This document shows, one piece after another, positions 1 to 10,709 of a stretch of 64,000 nt of DNA. This stretch comes from Acinetobacter lwoffii (GTDB lineage: Bacteria > Pseudomonadota > Gammaproteobacteria > Pseudomonadales > Moraxellaceae). A program made the position numbers and the translations under genes. Each line of letters begins with the position of its first letter. The stretch's first letter is position 1. The stretch lies in contig NZ_CP072551.1 in NCBI RefSeq assembly GCF_019343495.1, positions 44,849-108,848 on the forward strand, in the 5' to 3' direction. Below the pieces are notes generated by a model. That model did not search any database. It was not told the DNA's origin and worked only from the letters and a program-made list of their open reading frames with translations.

Positions 1-205
1 AGGGAACTACCGCATATGCTTACCGGTCTGCAATGACTTGACGGCATTGCTTGGTGTTATAAGCCTCGTCTGTATAAACTGAATCAATCTGTTCATCCAA
101 CGGAATTTGATCAAGTAACTCCCCAAGGATTCGTGAATCACTCACATTATTCGTTGTGAGCTGAACTGCTCGTATATGAAGAGTTTTAGCATCTATAGTG
201 GGTAT
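1..205 (-). pseudogene. IS5-family transposase fragment
   Basis: The reverse strand encodes an internal transposase segment (LHIRAVQLTTNNVSDS, then DSVYTDEAYNTKQCRQVI) closely matching the larger IS5 fragment at 37.8-38.3 kb. A stop follows ADR where the other copy reads through, and the fragment runs off the window edge. Its upstream end is fused to the TolC-like fragment near 205. It is non-functional mobile DNA. Confidence 0.8.
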
Positions 206-713
206 TGGTATGTTGAATGTAGTTCGGAAATTCTGTAATCGAGCCATGGCTTTGTAATAGGGTGGCCAGTGACATCACATATTTGTAGGCATTCAAGGCA
301 GTTTCAGCTCGTAGTCCGCTCAGCATATTTTGTGCATCGATGACCTGTGTGGCGGTGCCCATATCTTCTTTAAAAGACAATTCTTGGATGCGTAAATTTT
401 CCTGTGCGGCTTTCAAGTTTTGTGCCAGAAGTGCATCACTTTGCTGTGCACTGAGTGCTTCGCTATAAGATTTATAAATCAGATTTTCAATTTCTTGCTG
501 GGTGCGTGCAGTGAGTAATTCTGTAGCAGAGCGTTTGAGTTCGGCAGCCTGAATATTCTTGTTTTTATCGATCCCGGAAAACAGGTTATAGCGTGCGGCA
601 ACTCCGACAATCCAGTTTTCATTTTGATCCAGACTATATTCGCCAAAAGCAAAAACATTCGGTTTTTTTGCCGCTTGCTGGGCTTTCACATTGGCTTGAG
701 CCAATTGGGTATG
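200..713 (-). pseudogene. TolC-family outer membrane efflux protein, internal/C-terminal fragment
   Basis: About 170 codons encode the helical barrel of a TolC-like outer membrane factor. Visible features are the segment FGEYSLDQNENWIVGVAARYNLFSG, long Ala/Gln/Glu-rich helices, and a C-terminal LATLLQSHGSI typical of the family. The upstream end is cut by IS982 sequence near 713 and the downstream end runs into IS5 sequence near 205. The signal peptide and first repeat are missing, so no working channel can be made. No pump partner lies beside it. Confidence 0.75.
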
Positions 714-1312
714 CATGAATTAGCTCTACATGCTTTACATGTGGCACTGATGAAAGGCCAAGGTACACAATATTTATGGGTTGATTCAACAACTCTGCCA
801 ATTTGTAAAAATCAACGTATTTAGCGTCATAAATCATTAATCCAAATTGCATCACATGGTAGAAGCTCAATGGGCTGGTTTTATGGCTGTAAATTACGTA
901 TTGCGATGAATCAATTTGGTGAAATTGCCTGTTCTGCTTTATCGAATGGACATGTTGCTAATATAAAAATGGTTGAGCAATTGGTTGCTGGTATAGAAGC
1001 AAAACTTTACGGGGATCGAGGTTACATCAGCCAAGAATTAAAAATTAGATTGAAAGATCAAGGTATTGATTTAATTACTTATCATCGGAAGAATATGCAG
1101 GCTATTCAACTCTGTGCATCAGATAAATATCACTTAAGACAACGCAAAAAATAGAAATATTATTCGGCTTATTGAAGGGGCAATACAATTTAGTGACGAG
1201 TAAAGCACGTAGTCTTCATGGATTTCTGCGTGGAATTTACGCCTCACTATGTGCATATCAATTAACCCATCGAAATAAGCCAACAATTCAAATTAAGGAA
1301 TCATCGGCTTAA
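712..1312 (+). pseudogene. IS982-family transposase, decayed
   Basis: The reading frame contains YLWVDSTTLPICKNQRI, then SSMGWFYGCKLRIAMNQ, then LYGDRGYISQELK, the usual IS982 catalytic-domain order. It is broken by a nonsense codon at about 822 (TAG where related copies have AAG) and by a one-base shift near 1150. The frame then continues through LLKGQYNLVTSKARSLHGF to a stop at 1312. The N-terminal third is missing, replaced by the TolC-like fragment. Another scrap of the same family is at 46.6 kb. Confidence 0.75.
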
Positions 1313-1460
1313 GCAGGATTCGGGTTAAATAAGCTTTCAAAAATAGCTTGATACACTAAAGCTATTTTAAGCAGGCAATGAATATGAAAGAAAACGTTAA
1401 AGAAAAATAAAAAAAACAGCGTATGATTTACTCAATGGAATTTTAGATGATGCAGACAAG

Positions 1461-2450
1461 ATGATCCGTAATGATTGGTCACGTGCCGAAATACAAGAAA
1501 TTTATGACTTGCCTTTAATGGATTTACTGTTTCAGGCACAGCAAATTCATCGCCAAAACTTTGAACCGAATACTGTTCAGGTCAGTACTCTGCTTTCAAT
1601 TAAAACGGGCCGTTGTCCGGAAGATTGTAAATACTGTTCGCAATCTGCACATTACGATACTGATCTGGAAATTGAAAAACGCGTAGAAGTACAAAAGGCG
1701 ATTGCTGAAGCCAAACAGGCCAAAGCTTCCGGTTCGACCCGTTTCTGCATGGGCGCAGCATGGCGTAATCCGCATGAACGCGATATGCCGTATGTGCTGG
1801 AACTGGTGCAGGAAGTCAAGAAACTGGGCATGGAAACCTGTATGACTCTAGGAATGCTGAATGCCTCACAAGCGGAACGTCTGAAAGATGCAGGGCTAGA
1901 TTATTATAACCACAACCTTGATACCTCACGTGAATATTATGCCAATGTCATCAGTACACGTAGCTTTGATGACCGCTTAAATACGCTTGATCATGTACGT
2001 GATGCCGGAATTAATGTCTGTAGTGGCGGTATTGTCGGCTTGGGCGAAGGCGTACAAGACCGGGTCGGTTTGTTGTTTGAACTAGCGACTATGCCGATTC
2101 ACCCGGGTTCGGTGCCCATAAATATGTTGGTTCCTATTGAAGGCACACCACTGGCCGATGTTGAAAAACTGGATGTGATTGACTGGATTCGTACTATTGC
2201 GGTAGCACGGATTATTATGCCGAAGAGTTATATCCGCTTGTCGGCAGGTCGTGAATCTCTCTCTGACTCTGATCAGGCACTGGCATTTATGGCTGGAGCT
2301 AACTCATTATTTTCAGGTGATAAATTGCTTACTGCCCCGAACAGTGGTGAAGGTAAAGACAAAGCCTTGTTTGCTAAATTAGGCTTAAAAGCTGAAGCTG
2401 CCAAGAAAACAGCTAAAGAATTGGCTGTAGATGCGATGCAACCTGCTTAA
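1461..2450 (+). CDS. bioB: Biotin synthase
   Basis: Radical SAM enzyme that inserts sulfur into dethiobiotin to give biotin, the last pathway step. At 329 aa it has the family length. The cluster-binding motif CPEDCKYC places Cys52, Cys56 and Cys59. The motif YYNHNLDTS and the segment [11 protein letters not shown], with a conserved Arg near the second [2Fe-2S] cluster, are also present. The ATG at 1461 is the first Met in frame. The frame is open further upstream but has no start and a weak ribosome site, so translation initiation may have been altered by the IS982 remnant upstream. It opens the biotin gene cluster and is followed by a terminator-like hairpin. Confidence 0.96.
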   Translation: MIRNDWSRAEIQEIYDLPLMDLLFQAQQIHRQNFEPNTVQVSTLLSIKTGRCPEDCKYCSQSAHYDTDLEIEKRVEVQKAIAEAKQAKASGSTRFCMGAAWRNPHERDMPYVLELVQEVKKLGMETCMTLGMLNASQAERLKDAGLDYYNHNLDTSREYYANVISTRSFDDRLNTLDHVRDAGINVCSGGIVGLGEGVQDRVGLLFELATMPIHPGSVPINMLVPIEGTPLADVEKLDVIDWIRTIAVARIIMPKSYIRLSAGRESLSDSDQALAFMAGANSLFSGDKLLTAPNSGEGKDKALFAKLGLKAEAAKKTAKELAVDAMQPA

Positions 2451-2467
2451 TTAATCGTGTAACAAAC

Positions 2468-2502
2468 AGGGATCATTTCAACTTGAATTGGTCCCTTTTT
2501 TA
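2468..2502 (+). terminator. Terminator-like hairpin after bioB
   Basis: A GGGATCA arm and a TGGTCCC arm flank about 13 bases and are followed by six T residues. It lies between bioB and the hydrolase gene and could end or attenuate transcription, giving bioB more transcript than the genes behind it. Confidence 0.6.
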
Positions 2503-2516
2503 TTGGAACAGACAAA

Positions 2517-3227
2517 ATGAAGATACTGATGATTACGGGTTGGGGGCTAGGAACAGCGGTCTTAACCCCGTTTGTAGAACAGTTGCGGCAGCAGCATCAA
2601 GTTAAAGTATGGGATATTTTCGATCCTAACGTAGAAAGTCTTTTGGCCGAAAAAGTCAGGCAGGCGAGTTCGTTTGATGTCTTGATGGGGTGGTCTTTGG
2701 GTGGACAGTTGGCACTTTTGCTGGCTAATGAAATCCAGCAACAATTGAAAATTGCCAAGCCAGTGATTTGCTGTATGTCAAATCCCTGTTTCGTGGCCAA
2801 CGAAGCATGGCCACATGCAATGCCAGTTGAACAATATACACAATTTAAATCCTCCATACTGGCTGATCCAAAACGCGGGATGCAGCGCTTCTGTACCTTG
2901 GTCACTTTAGCTGGTGCAGCAGCGCGTGAACGTGCAAAATTATTGCACCAACAGTTAAATAGTATTGATTTAAACTATCAGATTAAGCATCTTTATCTCT
3001 TGCATCAATTAAATCTGGTGGATATCCTAAAAAATCATTCAGTCAAGATGCTATTTATATTTTCCGAGAACGACATGTTGGTTCCTTGCAAAGTTAGTCA
3101 AGAATCCGTGTTTTTAACAACCCAAAATCTGAATTTGGTAAAAATACAGGGCACGCACGATGCCATCCTTTTTGATGCCAAGTTACTCGTTGAGCCAATT
3201 TTAAAATTTTTAGCCGATCTGGCTTAA
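2517..3227 (+). CDS. Alpha/beta hydrolase, probable BioH-type pimeloyl-ACP methyl ester esterase
   Basis: A 236-aa alpha/beta hydrolase with the nucleophile elbow GWSLGG at residues 58-63. A late Asp (SENDML, about residue 186) and a His (GTHDAILF, about residue 214) complete a plausible Ser-Asp-His triad. BioH-type enzymes hydrolyse the methyl ester of pimeloyl-ACP and so free the BioC-started chain for BioF. Its place between bioB and bioA, in a cluster that also has bioC, supports this role. The sequence is rather divergent from enterobacterial BioH, so the gene name is left open. Start ATG at 2517 follows an AT-rich spacer. Confidence 0.75.
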   Translation: MKILMITGWGLGTAVLTPFVEQLRQQHQVKVWDIFDPNVESLLAEKVRQASSFDVLMGWSLGGQLALLLANEIQQQLKIAKPVICCMSNPCFVANEAWPHAMPVEQYTQFKSSILADPKRGMQRFCTLVTLAGAAARERAKLLHQQLNSIDLNYQIKHLYLLHQLNLVDILKNHSVKMLFIFSENDMLVPCKVSQESVFLTTQNLNLVKIQGTHDAILFDAKLLVEPILKFLADLA

Positions 3228-3315
3228 GCAAAAAGAGATTGGTAGCTCTTGACGTTTCATTTTCAGATTTAACGCGCTAAGATCAGTTTTAGTTTTAATA
3301 ATTGGGGTAAATTCT

Positions 3316-4596
3316 GTGCAGGACGCTTTTGATCAACAGCATATTTGGCATCCTTATACCTCCATGACACAACCCTTGCCATGTTACAAAGTTAAAGCTG
3401 CAAATGGTGCAGTCATTGAACTTGAAGATGGTACCGAGCTGATTGATGGCATGTCGTCCTGGTGGTGCACAATTCACGGTTATAATCATTCTGAACTCAA
3501 TCAGGCCGTAACAAAACAATTAGAGTCGATGTCACATATCATGTTTGGTGGTTTGACTCATCAGCCTGCGATTGATGTGTCTAAACTGCTACTTGAGATC
3601 ACGGCGCCTGAACTGGATAAAATTTTCTTTGCCGATTCCGGCTCGGTCGCGGTTGAGGTGGCGTTGAAAATGGCTGTGCAATATTGGAATGCACGTCAGC
3701 AACCACAAAAAACTAACTTTGTTACCACACGCTCTGGCTATCATGGCGACACCTGGAATGCCATGTCGGTTTGTGATCCTGTAACTGGTATGCATCAAAT
3801 TTTTGGTTCGAGTTTGCCGAACCGTTTATTTGTTCCGGCACCTCAAAGCCGTTTTGATGGGGCATGGCAACCCGAAGATATACAGCCACTTGAGCACCTG
3901 CTGGTACAGCAGCATCAACAGATTGCTGCCATGATCATTGAGCCGATTGTGCAAGGTGCAGGCGGGATGCGTTTCTATCATCCAGAATATTTAAAGCAAG
4001 CTAAGTTGTTGTGTGAAAAGTACGATGTACTGCTGATTTTAGATGAAATTGCCACCGGTTTTGGCCGCACTGGAAAACTATTTGCTTATGAACACGCTCA
4101 GGTCACACCAGACATTATGTGTATCGGTAAGGCATTGACTGGTGGTTATATGACCTTGTCAGCGACCTTAACCACTCGCCATGTAGCAGAGACGATTTCA
4201 AGTGGTGAAGCGGGTGTGTTCATGCATGGCCCAACTTTTATGGCTAATCCGTTGGCCTGTGCGGTCGCATTAAAAAGTACCCAGCTGTTACTGGCTCAAG
4301 ACTGGCAGACGCGTATTCAACAGATTGAAAGGACACTAGAACAATATTTACTGGATTTAAAATCCTTGGCACAAGTCAAAGATGTGCGTGTCCTCGGCGC
4401 AATTGGCGTGGTTGAGCTACATCAAACTATTGATTTGGCGCGTTTTCAGGCTGAATGTGTATGCCGTGGCGTCTGGATTCGTCCTTTTGGCCGTCTGGTC
4501 TATGTCATGCCGCCATATGTAATTTCAACACAGCAACTTGAAACTTTATTAAAGCATATGCGGGAGATGATTCAGCAGATAGAGGCAGTAGCATGA
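3316..4596 (+). CDS. bioA: Adenosylmethionine-8-amino-7-oxononanoate aminotransferase
   Basis: PLP-dependent class III aminotransferase that makes 7,8-diaminopelargonate using SAM as amino donor. At 426 aa it has the family length. Visible landmarks are HIWHPYTSM near the N-terminus, [13 protein letters not shown] (substrate pocket), the PLP-contacting [14 protein letters not shown] (about 241-254) and the lysine of [11 protein letters not shown] (Lys272) that forms the Schiff base. The start is a GTG at 3316. Its stop overlaps the bioF start by ATGA, which indicates translational coupling. Confidence 0.96.
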   Translation: MQDAFDQQHIWHPYTSMTQPLPCYKVKAANGAVIELEDGTELIDGMSSWWCTIHGYNHSELNQAVTKQLESMSHIMFGGLTHQPAIDVSKLLLEITAPELDKIFFADSGSVAVEVALKMAVQYWNARQQPQKTNFVTTRSGYHGDTWNAMSVCDPVTGMHQIFGSSLPNRLFVPAPQSRFDGAWQPEDIQPLEHLLVQQHQQIAAMIIEPIVQGAGGMRFYHPEYLKQAKLLCEKYDVLLILDEIATGFGRTGKLFAYEHAQVTPDIMCIGKALTGGYMTLSATLTTRHVAETISSGEAGVFMHGPTFMANPLACAVALKSTQLLLAQDWQTRIQQIERTLEQYLLDLKSLAQVKDVRVLGAIGVVELHQTIDLARFQAECVCRGVWIRPFGRLVYVMPPYVISTQQLETLLKHMREMIQQIEAVA

Positions 4597-5762
4597 ACCA
4601 TCTTGAGCATTTCCAGCAGCAGCTAGATGACTTGAAACAGCAAGGGCAATATCGCCAGTTTAAGTCCAATATTTCTAGCCAGCCACTATTGCAACTCAAT
4701 GGCCAAGAGATGCTGAATCTGGCATCCAATGACTATTTAGGTCTGGCATCCAACTTAACGCTACGTGAAGAATTTTTTGACCTCACGCCGATGTCTGAGC
4801 GATATATGAGTTCAAGCTCTTCACGTTTACTGACAGGAAACTTTCCCAATTTTGAACAACTTGAAGCACAGATGTCACAGGCTTTTGGACGTTCAGTACT
4901 GCTGTTTAATAGTGGTTATCACATGAATATCGGGATTCTTCCTGCGCTCAGTAATGCTAAAACCATGATCATTGCTGACAAACTGGTACATGCCAGTATT
5001 ATCGACGGGATTCGTTTATCTAAAGCTGGCTATGTGCGTTACCGCCATAATGACCTGCAGCATTTGACTCAGTTTTTAGAAAAATATCAGTCAGATGAAT
5101 CTATCCAGCGCATCATTGTGGTAACTGAATCAATTTTCAGTATGGATGGGGATGAAACAGATTTAGCTGCTTTGGTGGCATTAAAACAGCAGTTTGCAAA
5201 AGTCATGCTCTATGTCGATGAGGCACATGCAATTGGTGTGCGCGGTGAACGTGGATTGGGCTGCGCAGAACAGTATCAAGTATTGGATCAGATTGATTTC
5301 CTGGTCGGTACCTTTGGCAAGGCTTTGGCTTCAGTTGGTGGTTATCTGGTCTGTGCGCCAGTGATTCGTGACTATCTGATTAATAGCATGCGACCTTTAA
5401 TTTTTAGTACCGCCCAGCCGCCACTATGTATGGCCTGGACTAGATTTATTTTTCAGAAGGTACAGCAGCTTCAGGCGGGACGAGTACATTTGGCAGCATT
5501 GGCTGTACGCTGTCAGCAGGGCATTCAAGACTTGGGATATCACTGTCCATCAACCTCGCAAATTGTGCCGGTACTGATTGGTGAGGCAAAACGCACCATT
5601 CAGGCGGCTGAAATTATGCAACAGCAGGGATTTTATGTGCTACCAGTACGTCCGCCAACGGTTCCTGCCAACACCTCCAGACTCAGAATCTGCCTGAATC
5701 AGAACATTTCTGCGGATGAGCTGGACGCATGTCTGCAGGTGCTGAGGAATTTACCGCGATGA
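4593..5762 (+). CDS. bioF: 8-amino-7-oxononanoate synthase
   Basis: PLP-dependent alpha-oxoamine synthase that condenses pimeloyl-ACP or -CoA with L-alanine. 389 aa. Motifs include [12 protein letters not shown] near the N-terminus, [15 protein letters not shown] (about 207-221) and the cofactor lysine in [13 protein letters not shown] (Lys243). It is flanked by ATGA overlaps with bioA upstream and bioC downstream, so these genes are translated from one message. Confidence 0.96.
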   Translation: MNHLEHFQQQLDDLKQQGQYRQFKSNISSQPLLQLNGQEMLNLASNDYLGLASNLTLREEFFDLTPMSERYMSSSSSRLLTGNFPNFEQLEAQMSQAFGRSVLLFNSGYHMNIGILPALSNAKTMIIADKLVHASIIDGIRLSKAGYVRYRHNDLQHLTQFLEKYQSDESIQRIIVVTESIFSMDGDETDLAALVALKQQFAKVMLYVDEAHAIGVRGERGLGCAEQYQVLDQIDFLVGTFGKALASVGGYLVCAPVIRDYLINSMRPLIFSTAQPPLCMAWTRFIFQKVQQLQAGRVHLAALAVRCQQGIQDLGYHCPSTSQIVPVLIGEAKRTIQAAEIMQQQGFYVLPVRPPTVPANTSRLRICLNQNISADELDACLQVLRNLPR

Positions 5763-6514
5763 ACAGCAAACAGATTGCCCAGCGTTTTGCTCAGGCAAAT
5801 CTCAGTTATGAACAGCATGCGCTGGTACAAAGTACCGTAGCTGCAGAGTTGATGCATTTCATGCAGCAGCATGTGGCACAACCACATTTGCAACGGGTAT
5901 TGGAAATTGGCTGCGGTTCAGGATTGTTTACCCGGCTTTTTATGCAGCATTATAGCTTTGATCATTTATTTTTAAATGACCTATATGTCGAAGTGAAGCA
6001 GCACTTCCCGGAAGCTAATCGGCTTTTGTGGGAGATTGGTAATATTGAAACCTTGCCACTGCCCCAGTCTCTGGACATGGTGTTGTCTTGTTCTGCATTG
6101 CAATGGATCTCGGATTTAAAAGCATTATTGCTCAACATTGCGCAGGCCTTAAATCCCTCTGGGCATCTGTGTTTTGCCAGTTATACTGACAATAATTTAA
6201 AGGAAATTAAGGCACTGACCGGACAGGGCTTGGATTATCTGCCTTTAGCGAAGGTCTGTGAACTGCTCCAATCCTTAGGCTTTGACATTCTGCTGCAGAT
6301 AGAAAAACAGATGACCTTATATTTTGAGCATCCGAAACAGGTGTTACAGCATATCAAAGCCACTGGTGTGCAGGCGACGGCACAGGGGTTTCGGTGGACA
6401 AAATCGTCATTACAGGATTTTTATACCGGCTATCAACAATTCCAAGATCCTAAAAGCAAACAGTATGTACTTACCTATCATCCGATTTATGTCATTGCAC
6501 GGAAGACAGCATGA
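5759..6514 (+). CDS. bioC: Malonyl-ACP O-methyltransferase
   Basis: SAM-dependent methyltransferase that methylates malonyl-ACP and starts pimelate synthesis on fatty acid enzymes. The SAM-binding motif I is LEIGCGSGLFT (about residues 48-58), followed by LFLNDLY and a CSALQWISD motif typical of BioC. The start at 5759 was chosen over an in-frame ATG ten codons earlier because it gives the ATGA overlap used throughout this operon. About 251 aa, normal for the family. Confidence 0.92.
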   Translation: MNSKQIAQRFAQANLSYEQHALVQSTVAAELMHFMQQHVAQPHLQRVLEIGCGSGLFTRLFMQHYSFDHLFLNDLYVEVKQHFPEANRLLWEIGNIETLPLPQSLDMVLSCSALQWISDLKALLLNIAQALNPSGHLCFASYTDNNLKEIKALTGQGLDYLPLAKVCELLQSLGFDILLQIEKQMTLYFEHPKQVLQHIKATGVQATAQGFRWTKSSLQDFYTGYQQFQDPKSKQYVLTYHPIYVIARKTA

Positions 6515-7176
6515 GCGCACAGATTTATTTTGTCAGTGGCATTGATACCGCAATTGGTAAAACCTTTACTACTGGTTTCTTGGCCAAAATTTGGAATGAG
6601 CAGGGTATTCGTACTATAACCCAAAAGCTGATCCAGACCGGAAATGTCGATATATCAGAAGATATCGAACAGCATCGTGCAATTATGGGTTGTGGACTGT
6701 TACCGGAAGACCAGCAAAAACTGACCATGCCGGAAATTTTTACGTATCCGGCTTCACCGCATCTTGCTGCGCGTCTAGATGGGCGAGCCATTAATTTTGA
6801 ACAGATTCAGCAGGCCACCGAACAGCTGGCTGCGGGCTATGACTGTATTTTGCTGGAAGGTGCAGGTGGTCTAATGGTGCCCTTAACCGAAGAGTTCCTA
6901 ACTATTGATTATATTCAGACACATAATTATCCGGTGATTCTGGTCACTTCAGGGCGTTTGGGTAGTATTAATCATACCTTGCTGAGTCTTGAGTTGTTAA
7001 AACTCCGCGGGGTTCAATTATATGCCATTGCTTTTAATCATGCAGATAACTCCAAAGATCCCTTGATCGCTGAAGATACCATTGCTTATTTAAAACAGTA
7101 TTTGCAGCGTGATTTTGCTGATACGACATGGGTTGATATTCCAGCTTTAAATTTAGCCCTGTCTTCTCATAAGTAA
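6511..7176 (+). CDS. bioD: ATP-dependent dethiobiotin synthetase
   Basis: Closes the ureido ring of dethiobiotin from diaminopelargonate, CO2 and ATP. 221 aa. The N-terminal FVSGIDTAIGKTFTTG is the modified P-loop of this family (about residues 7-22), and LLEGAGGLMVPL is the conserved switch segment. It starts inside the bioC stop and is the last gene of the bio cluster. Its 3' end faces the decayed sensor kinase convergently. Confidence 0.95.
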   Translation: MSAQIYFVSGIDTAIGKTFTTGFLAKIWNEQGIRTITQKLIQTGNVDISEDIEQHRAIMGCGLLPEDQQKLTMPEIFTYPASPHLAARLDGRAINFEQIQQATEQLAAGYDCILLEGAGGLMVPLTEEFLTIDYIQTHNYPVILVTSGRLGSINHTLLSLELLKLRGVQLYAIAFNHADNSKDPLIAEDTIAYLKQYLQRDFADTTWVDIPALNLALSSHK

Positions 7177-8374
7177 GTGATCCGCTTGCAGCGAGGCTGA
7201 TGTGAATGCTTAAATATTGAGGTTGCGCCACTGTAAATTGAATCTGATAGCCATATTTGTTTAACACCATTTTCATCAAATATAGGTCTAGCCCATGCCC
7301 ATTTTGCTAGGGAGATTTATGCCAGAAACGCTGTCCCAAGTATGCATATCTTCAACCTTTGATTATCATTATGAATGATCAGCACACATGCAGCATAGCA
7401 ATTGAAATGGTGTTTGCCTGTGCCTGCAATAGAGCATTGTTAAGTAGGTTTTTAAAGACGGTATCTAGTTCAAAATCGGGTAGGGCAATTCGGGTCAGGC
7501 TCGGTCAGTCAATTGTTAAACTGGGTTCAATTTCCGGATAAAGCGACTGTAAATCGGCAATCACCTGAGTCAGGAGCCGTGCAATTTCAATACTGTACTA
7601 CATATCACTCAGTACTTGATCGGTAGAGGAAAGTGCTAGAAGCTGTTCCAGTAGCTGGGTACATCGGCGGATACCAAGGTGTACCTGCTGCAAGCTCTGT
7701 TGCAATTTGGGCGAGCTTGCCTGTTGTTCTGCCATCAGTTGTGCAAGCTGAATATGAGTTTTGATCGCGGTTAAAGGACTACGCAATTCATGGGCGGCGT
7801 ATGAACTAAATACTTTTTCATTTTCCGGATTTTGATGCAGTTTATGTATTAAGTGCTTAGAGTTTTGGGCAAAGGACTGTACCTTGGAAGGCATTACTTT
7901 GGCATCTAAGGTTTTTAAATAATGAGTAGCATCATTCACTGATAAATTTGGCTGACTTAAAAGGTTGAAACTTCATCTAAGGCTTTAAGCTCTCGACGAA
8001 TAATCAAAACGATTAAGTCTATACATAGCAATAAAGACAAAATTATTGGTATTAATACCGATTATAAAATCTTTTTGAGCAATTATCCACGTAGGAACAT
8101 CCGCTCTGCTGCCACCACTTGAATATCCTCACGACGTAACACATAACTGAGCCTCACCTTGTTGCTTTGTACTAAAGCCAACTACTTGGTGGCTTAAATC
8201 TTTCGGTGCACCTCGGGTTTTTGCTACCACATGCTGAACGACACTGACGTCAGAGTCAAATAAAGACACTTTATAGGCAATCAACTGCTCTTGATTGGTG
8301 GAATGAAGTTGTTGGGCTAGTACATTTTCATCCAAGTTTTGCATCGGCAGTTGTTGAGTCAATCGAGCGACCAT
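7177..8374 (-). pseudogene. Sensor histidine kinase (QseC-like), decayed
   Basis: Three in-order pieces can be read on the reverse strand. An N-terminal sensor part lies near 8129-8374. A dimerisation/phosphoacceptor piece near 7598-7939 contains the H-box AAHELRSPLTAIKTHIQLA. A C-terminal ATPase tail near 7180-7320 contains GHGLDLYLMKMV, equivalent to the G2 box. Stops and shifts separate them. The first membrane segment and start are lost at an IS5 end near 8375. No response regulator gene remains next to it. Confidence 0.75.
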
Positions 8375-8537
8375 TGGATGGCTGAATCAAACCAAATTGA
8401 TGTATTTCCTTGACTGAGCAAGGCTTTATTGTAGGTAGATCAACTGGTTGTACGATAGATCTTGGGTGCAGACCTCTTCATTTAGAAATTATATTCCCTA
8501 AGAAGCTTTCAGTGGTAGGTTTGTGCAACAAAGCCTC
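8375..8537 (-). mobile_element. IS5-family left-end remnant
   Basis: The stretch ends in TTTGTGCAACAAAGCC, the terminal repeat that recurs at many IS5 copies here, and encodes a decayed version of the N-terminal transposase region seen at 43.7-44.1 kb. It truncates the sensor kinase. Confidence 0.65.
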
Positions 8538-8539
8538 TT

Positions 8540-8802
8540 GCAAATAAAGGCTATCAAGGGATTTATACATTGTATCCAAATAGTTTATGGCCATTAAAAG
8601 CAAAAAAGCACTAAAAACCAGATCTCGAGCTAAAACTTTATAACCAAGAAATCAATAAAAGAAGAATTGGAATTGAACAGGTATTTGGAACTTTGAAAAC
8701 CTTCAAAATCCTTGCCGAGCGATATCGCAACCCTGGCAAAAGACTAGGATTAAGATTTAATTTAATTGTGGGAATCTATAATTTTGAGCTGAGTAAAAAG
8801 TG
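8540..8802 (+). pseudogene. IS5-family transposase C-terminal fragment (different subgroup)
   Basis: Encodes LADKGYQGIYTLYPNSLWPLK and, after a frameshift, INKRRIGIEQVFGTLKTFKIL, then RLGLRFNLIVGIYNFEL. This is the C-terminal DDE-domain end typical of a second IS5 subgroup. There is no start and no N-terminal half. Confidence 0.65.
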
Positions 8803-8849
8803 AATTATGAAAGAAATCTAATGTATAAAATTTTAAGAGATTATAAAAA

Positions 8850-8862
8850 TTGGTCATACCAA
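8850..8862. promoter_or_regulatory. Upstream LldR/PdhR-type operator
   Basis: The site TTGGTCATACCAA is a perfect inverted repeat with a 3-base centre, matching the TTGGTnnnACCAA form known for GntR-family PdhR/LldR regulators. It lies about 104 bases (centre to centre, near ten helical turns) upstream of an identical core just before lldP, so repression by looping is possible. Confidence 0.65.
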
Positions 8863-8940
8863 AAAATAAATTAAATCTTTTATATTGTGTTTTTGGGCTA
8901 ATATTACTAATATCGCTAATACAAAATGCACATTTTATCT

Positions 8941-8979
8941 CTTAAACACTAAATTGGTCATACCAATTTAGTGTTTAAG
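8941..8979. promoter_or_regulatory. Principal lld operator, 39-bp perfect palindrome
   Basis: Two 18-base arms (8941-8958 and 8962-8979) are exactly complementary around CAT, with TTGGTCATACCAA at the centre. It sits 50-90 bases before the lldP start, in the right place to control lldPRD. The binding protein is inferred to be LldR, encoded two genes downstream. Confidence 0.75.
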
Positions 8980-9027
8980 TACAATAAACTGTTCAATCTA
9001 GTAGTTAAGCATTTCAAGGAGTAGACA

Positions 9028-10692
9028 ATGCTTCAACAGTGGCAACAAATTTATGATCCTATAGGCAATATCTGGATTTCGAGTGCTATTGCGCTAGTTC
9101 CAATTATTTTCTTTTTTTTAGCGTTAGCTATTTTTCGCATGAAGGGTAGTGTAGCCGCTACAATTACCGTTTTTTTAGCCTTTCTGGTCTCATTATTTTT
9201 ATACAAAATGCCAATTGGAATGGCATTAGCATCAATGGTCTATGGATTCTTCTACGGCCTGTGGCCAATTGCATGGATTATTATCGGTGCAGTTTTTATA
9301 TATAAGATTTCAGTAAAAACAGGACAGTTTGATGTTATTCGTTCGTCTATTCTGTCAATTACAGAAGATCAACGTTTGCAAATGCTATTAGTTGGGTTTG
9401 CTTTTGGTACGTTTTTAGAAGGTGCGGCAGGTTTTGGTGCGCCCGTCGCAATTACTGCGGCACTGTTGGTGGGACTCGGCTTTAAGCCTTTATATGCGGC
9501 TGGGCTATGCCTGATAGTTAATACTGCACCTGTTGCTTTTGGTGCAATGGGAATTCCGATCATTGTCGCTGGGCAGGTTTCAGGTGTTGACACCATGGAA
9601 ATCAGTCAAATGGTTGGTCGTCAGTTACCCTTTATGGTGCCAATTGTATTGATCTGGATCATGGCAATCATGGATGGTTGGCGTGGGGTTAAAGAAACTT
9701 GGCCTGCTATTTTAGTTGCCAGCTTATCTTTTTCTTTAGCGCAATATCTAACATCAAATTTTGTTGGGCCTGAGTTACCCGATATCACTGCTGCAATTGC
9801 ATCATTAATCAGTTTAACTATCTTGCTTAAGTATTGGAAACCAAAACATATTTTTCTTTTTGAGGACAAAAATATACAGGTAGATGAAACTATTATCAAG
9901 CAAGCTCGTAAACAATATAGTGTGGCACAGATAGCCAAAGCCTGGTCTCCATTTCTGATACTTACAGCAATGGTGACGATCTGGAGCATCAAACCTTTTA
10001 AAGATTTATTTGTTAAGGACGGCCCATTAAGTGATTTAGTAGTTTCAATTAAAGTGCCGTATTTGCATCAATTGATTCAAAAGCTACCACCTGTCGTGCC
10101 TGAAATTAAAGATTATGATGCGATTTATAAGTTTGATTGGTTATCAGCAACGGGTACGGCGATTATATTGGCGGCATTGATCACGATTATTTATTTAAAC
10201 ATGAAACCTAAAGAGGCAGTTTCGACATTCTTTGAAACCGTGAATGAACTAAAAACCCCAATTTATTCGATTGGTATGGTACTGGCTTTTGCGTTCATTG
10301 CAAACTATTCAGGTCTGTCAGCGACGCTTGCTTTAGCACTGGCACATACGGGTCAGGCTTTCACGTTCTTCTCACCATTCTTGGGTTGGGTTGGAGTGTT
10401 TCTTACAGGTTCAGATACTTCAGCTAACGCATTGTTTTCAGCGTTACAAGCAACTACAGCACAGCAAATCGGTGTGCCTGAAGTCTTGTTAGTTGCTGCC
10501 AATACCAGTGGTGGAGTAACAGGTAAGATGATTTCCCCTCAATCAATCGCGATTGCTTGTGCAGCAGTGGGTTTAGTTGGTAAAGAATCTGATTTATTTA
10601 GATTTACAGTAAAACACAGCATTATCTTTACGGTGATGATTGGTATTATTGTGACCTTACAAGCTTATGTTTTCCCGTGGATGATTCCGTAA
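9028..10692 (+). CDS. lldP: L-lactate permease
   Basis: Inner-membrane lactate/proton symporter of the LctP family, 554 aa, with at least twelve hydrophobic segments. Family landmarks include [17 protein letters not shown] (about residues 126-142) and the C-terminal [12 protein letters not shown] and [16 protein letters not shown] purine-rich AAGGAG lies just upstream of the ATG. It is the first gene of the lactate operon and is preceded by the two LldR-type palindromes. Confidence 0.95.
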   Translation: MLQQWQQIYDPIGNIWISSAIALVPIIFFFLALAIFRMKGSVAATITVFLAFLVSLFLYKMPIGMALASMVYGFFYGLWPIAWIIIGAVFIYKISVKTGQFDVIRSSILSITEDQRLQMLLVGFAFGTFLEGAAGFGAPVAITAALLVGLGFKPLYAAGLCLIVNTAPVAFGAMGIPIIVAGQVSGVDTMEISQMVGRQLPFMVPIVLIWIMAIMDGWRGVKETWPAILVASLSFSLAQYLTSNFVGPELPDITAAIASLISLTILLKYWKPKHIFLFEDKNIQVDETIIKQARKQYSVAQIAKAWSPFLILTAMVTIWSIKPFKDLFVKDGPLSDLVVSIKVPYLHQLIQKLPPVVPEIKDYDAIYKFDWLSATGTAIILAALITIIYLNMKPKEAVSTFFETVNELKTPIYSIGMVLAFAFIANYSGLSATLALALAHTGQAFTFFSPFLGWVGVFLTGSDTSANALFSALQATTAQQIGVPEVLLVAANTSGGVTGKMISPQSIAIACAAVGLVGKESDLFRFTVKHSIIFTVMIGIIVTLQAYVFPWMIP

Positions 10693-10709
10693 ACGGGTCA
10701 AGGAAAAAA

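Noticed and set aside
7359-7541. Forward-strand small ORF opposite the sensor kinase
   Set aside because: It is antisense to recognisable histidine kinase pieces and has no independent support.
10677-10709. Upstream start for lldR overlapping lldP
   Set aside because: The downstream ATG at 10710 has a good purine-rich site and matches the GntR family N-terminus.
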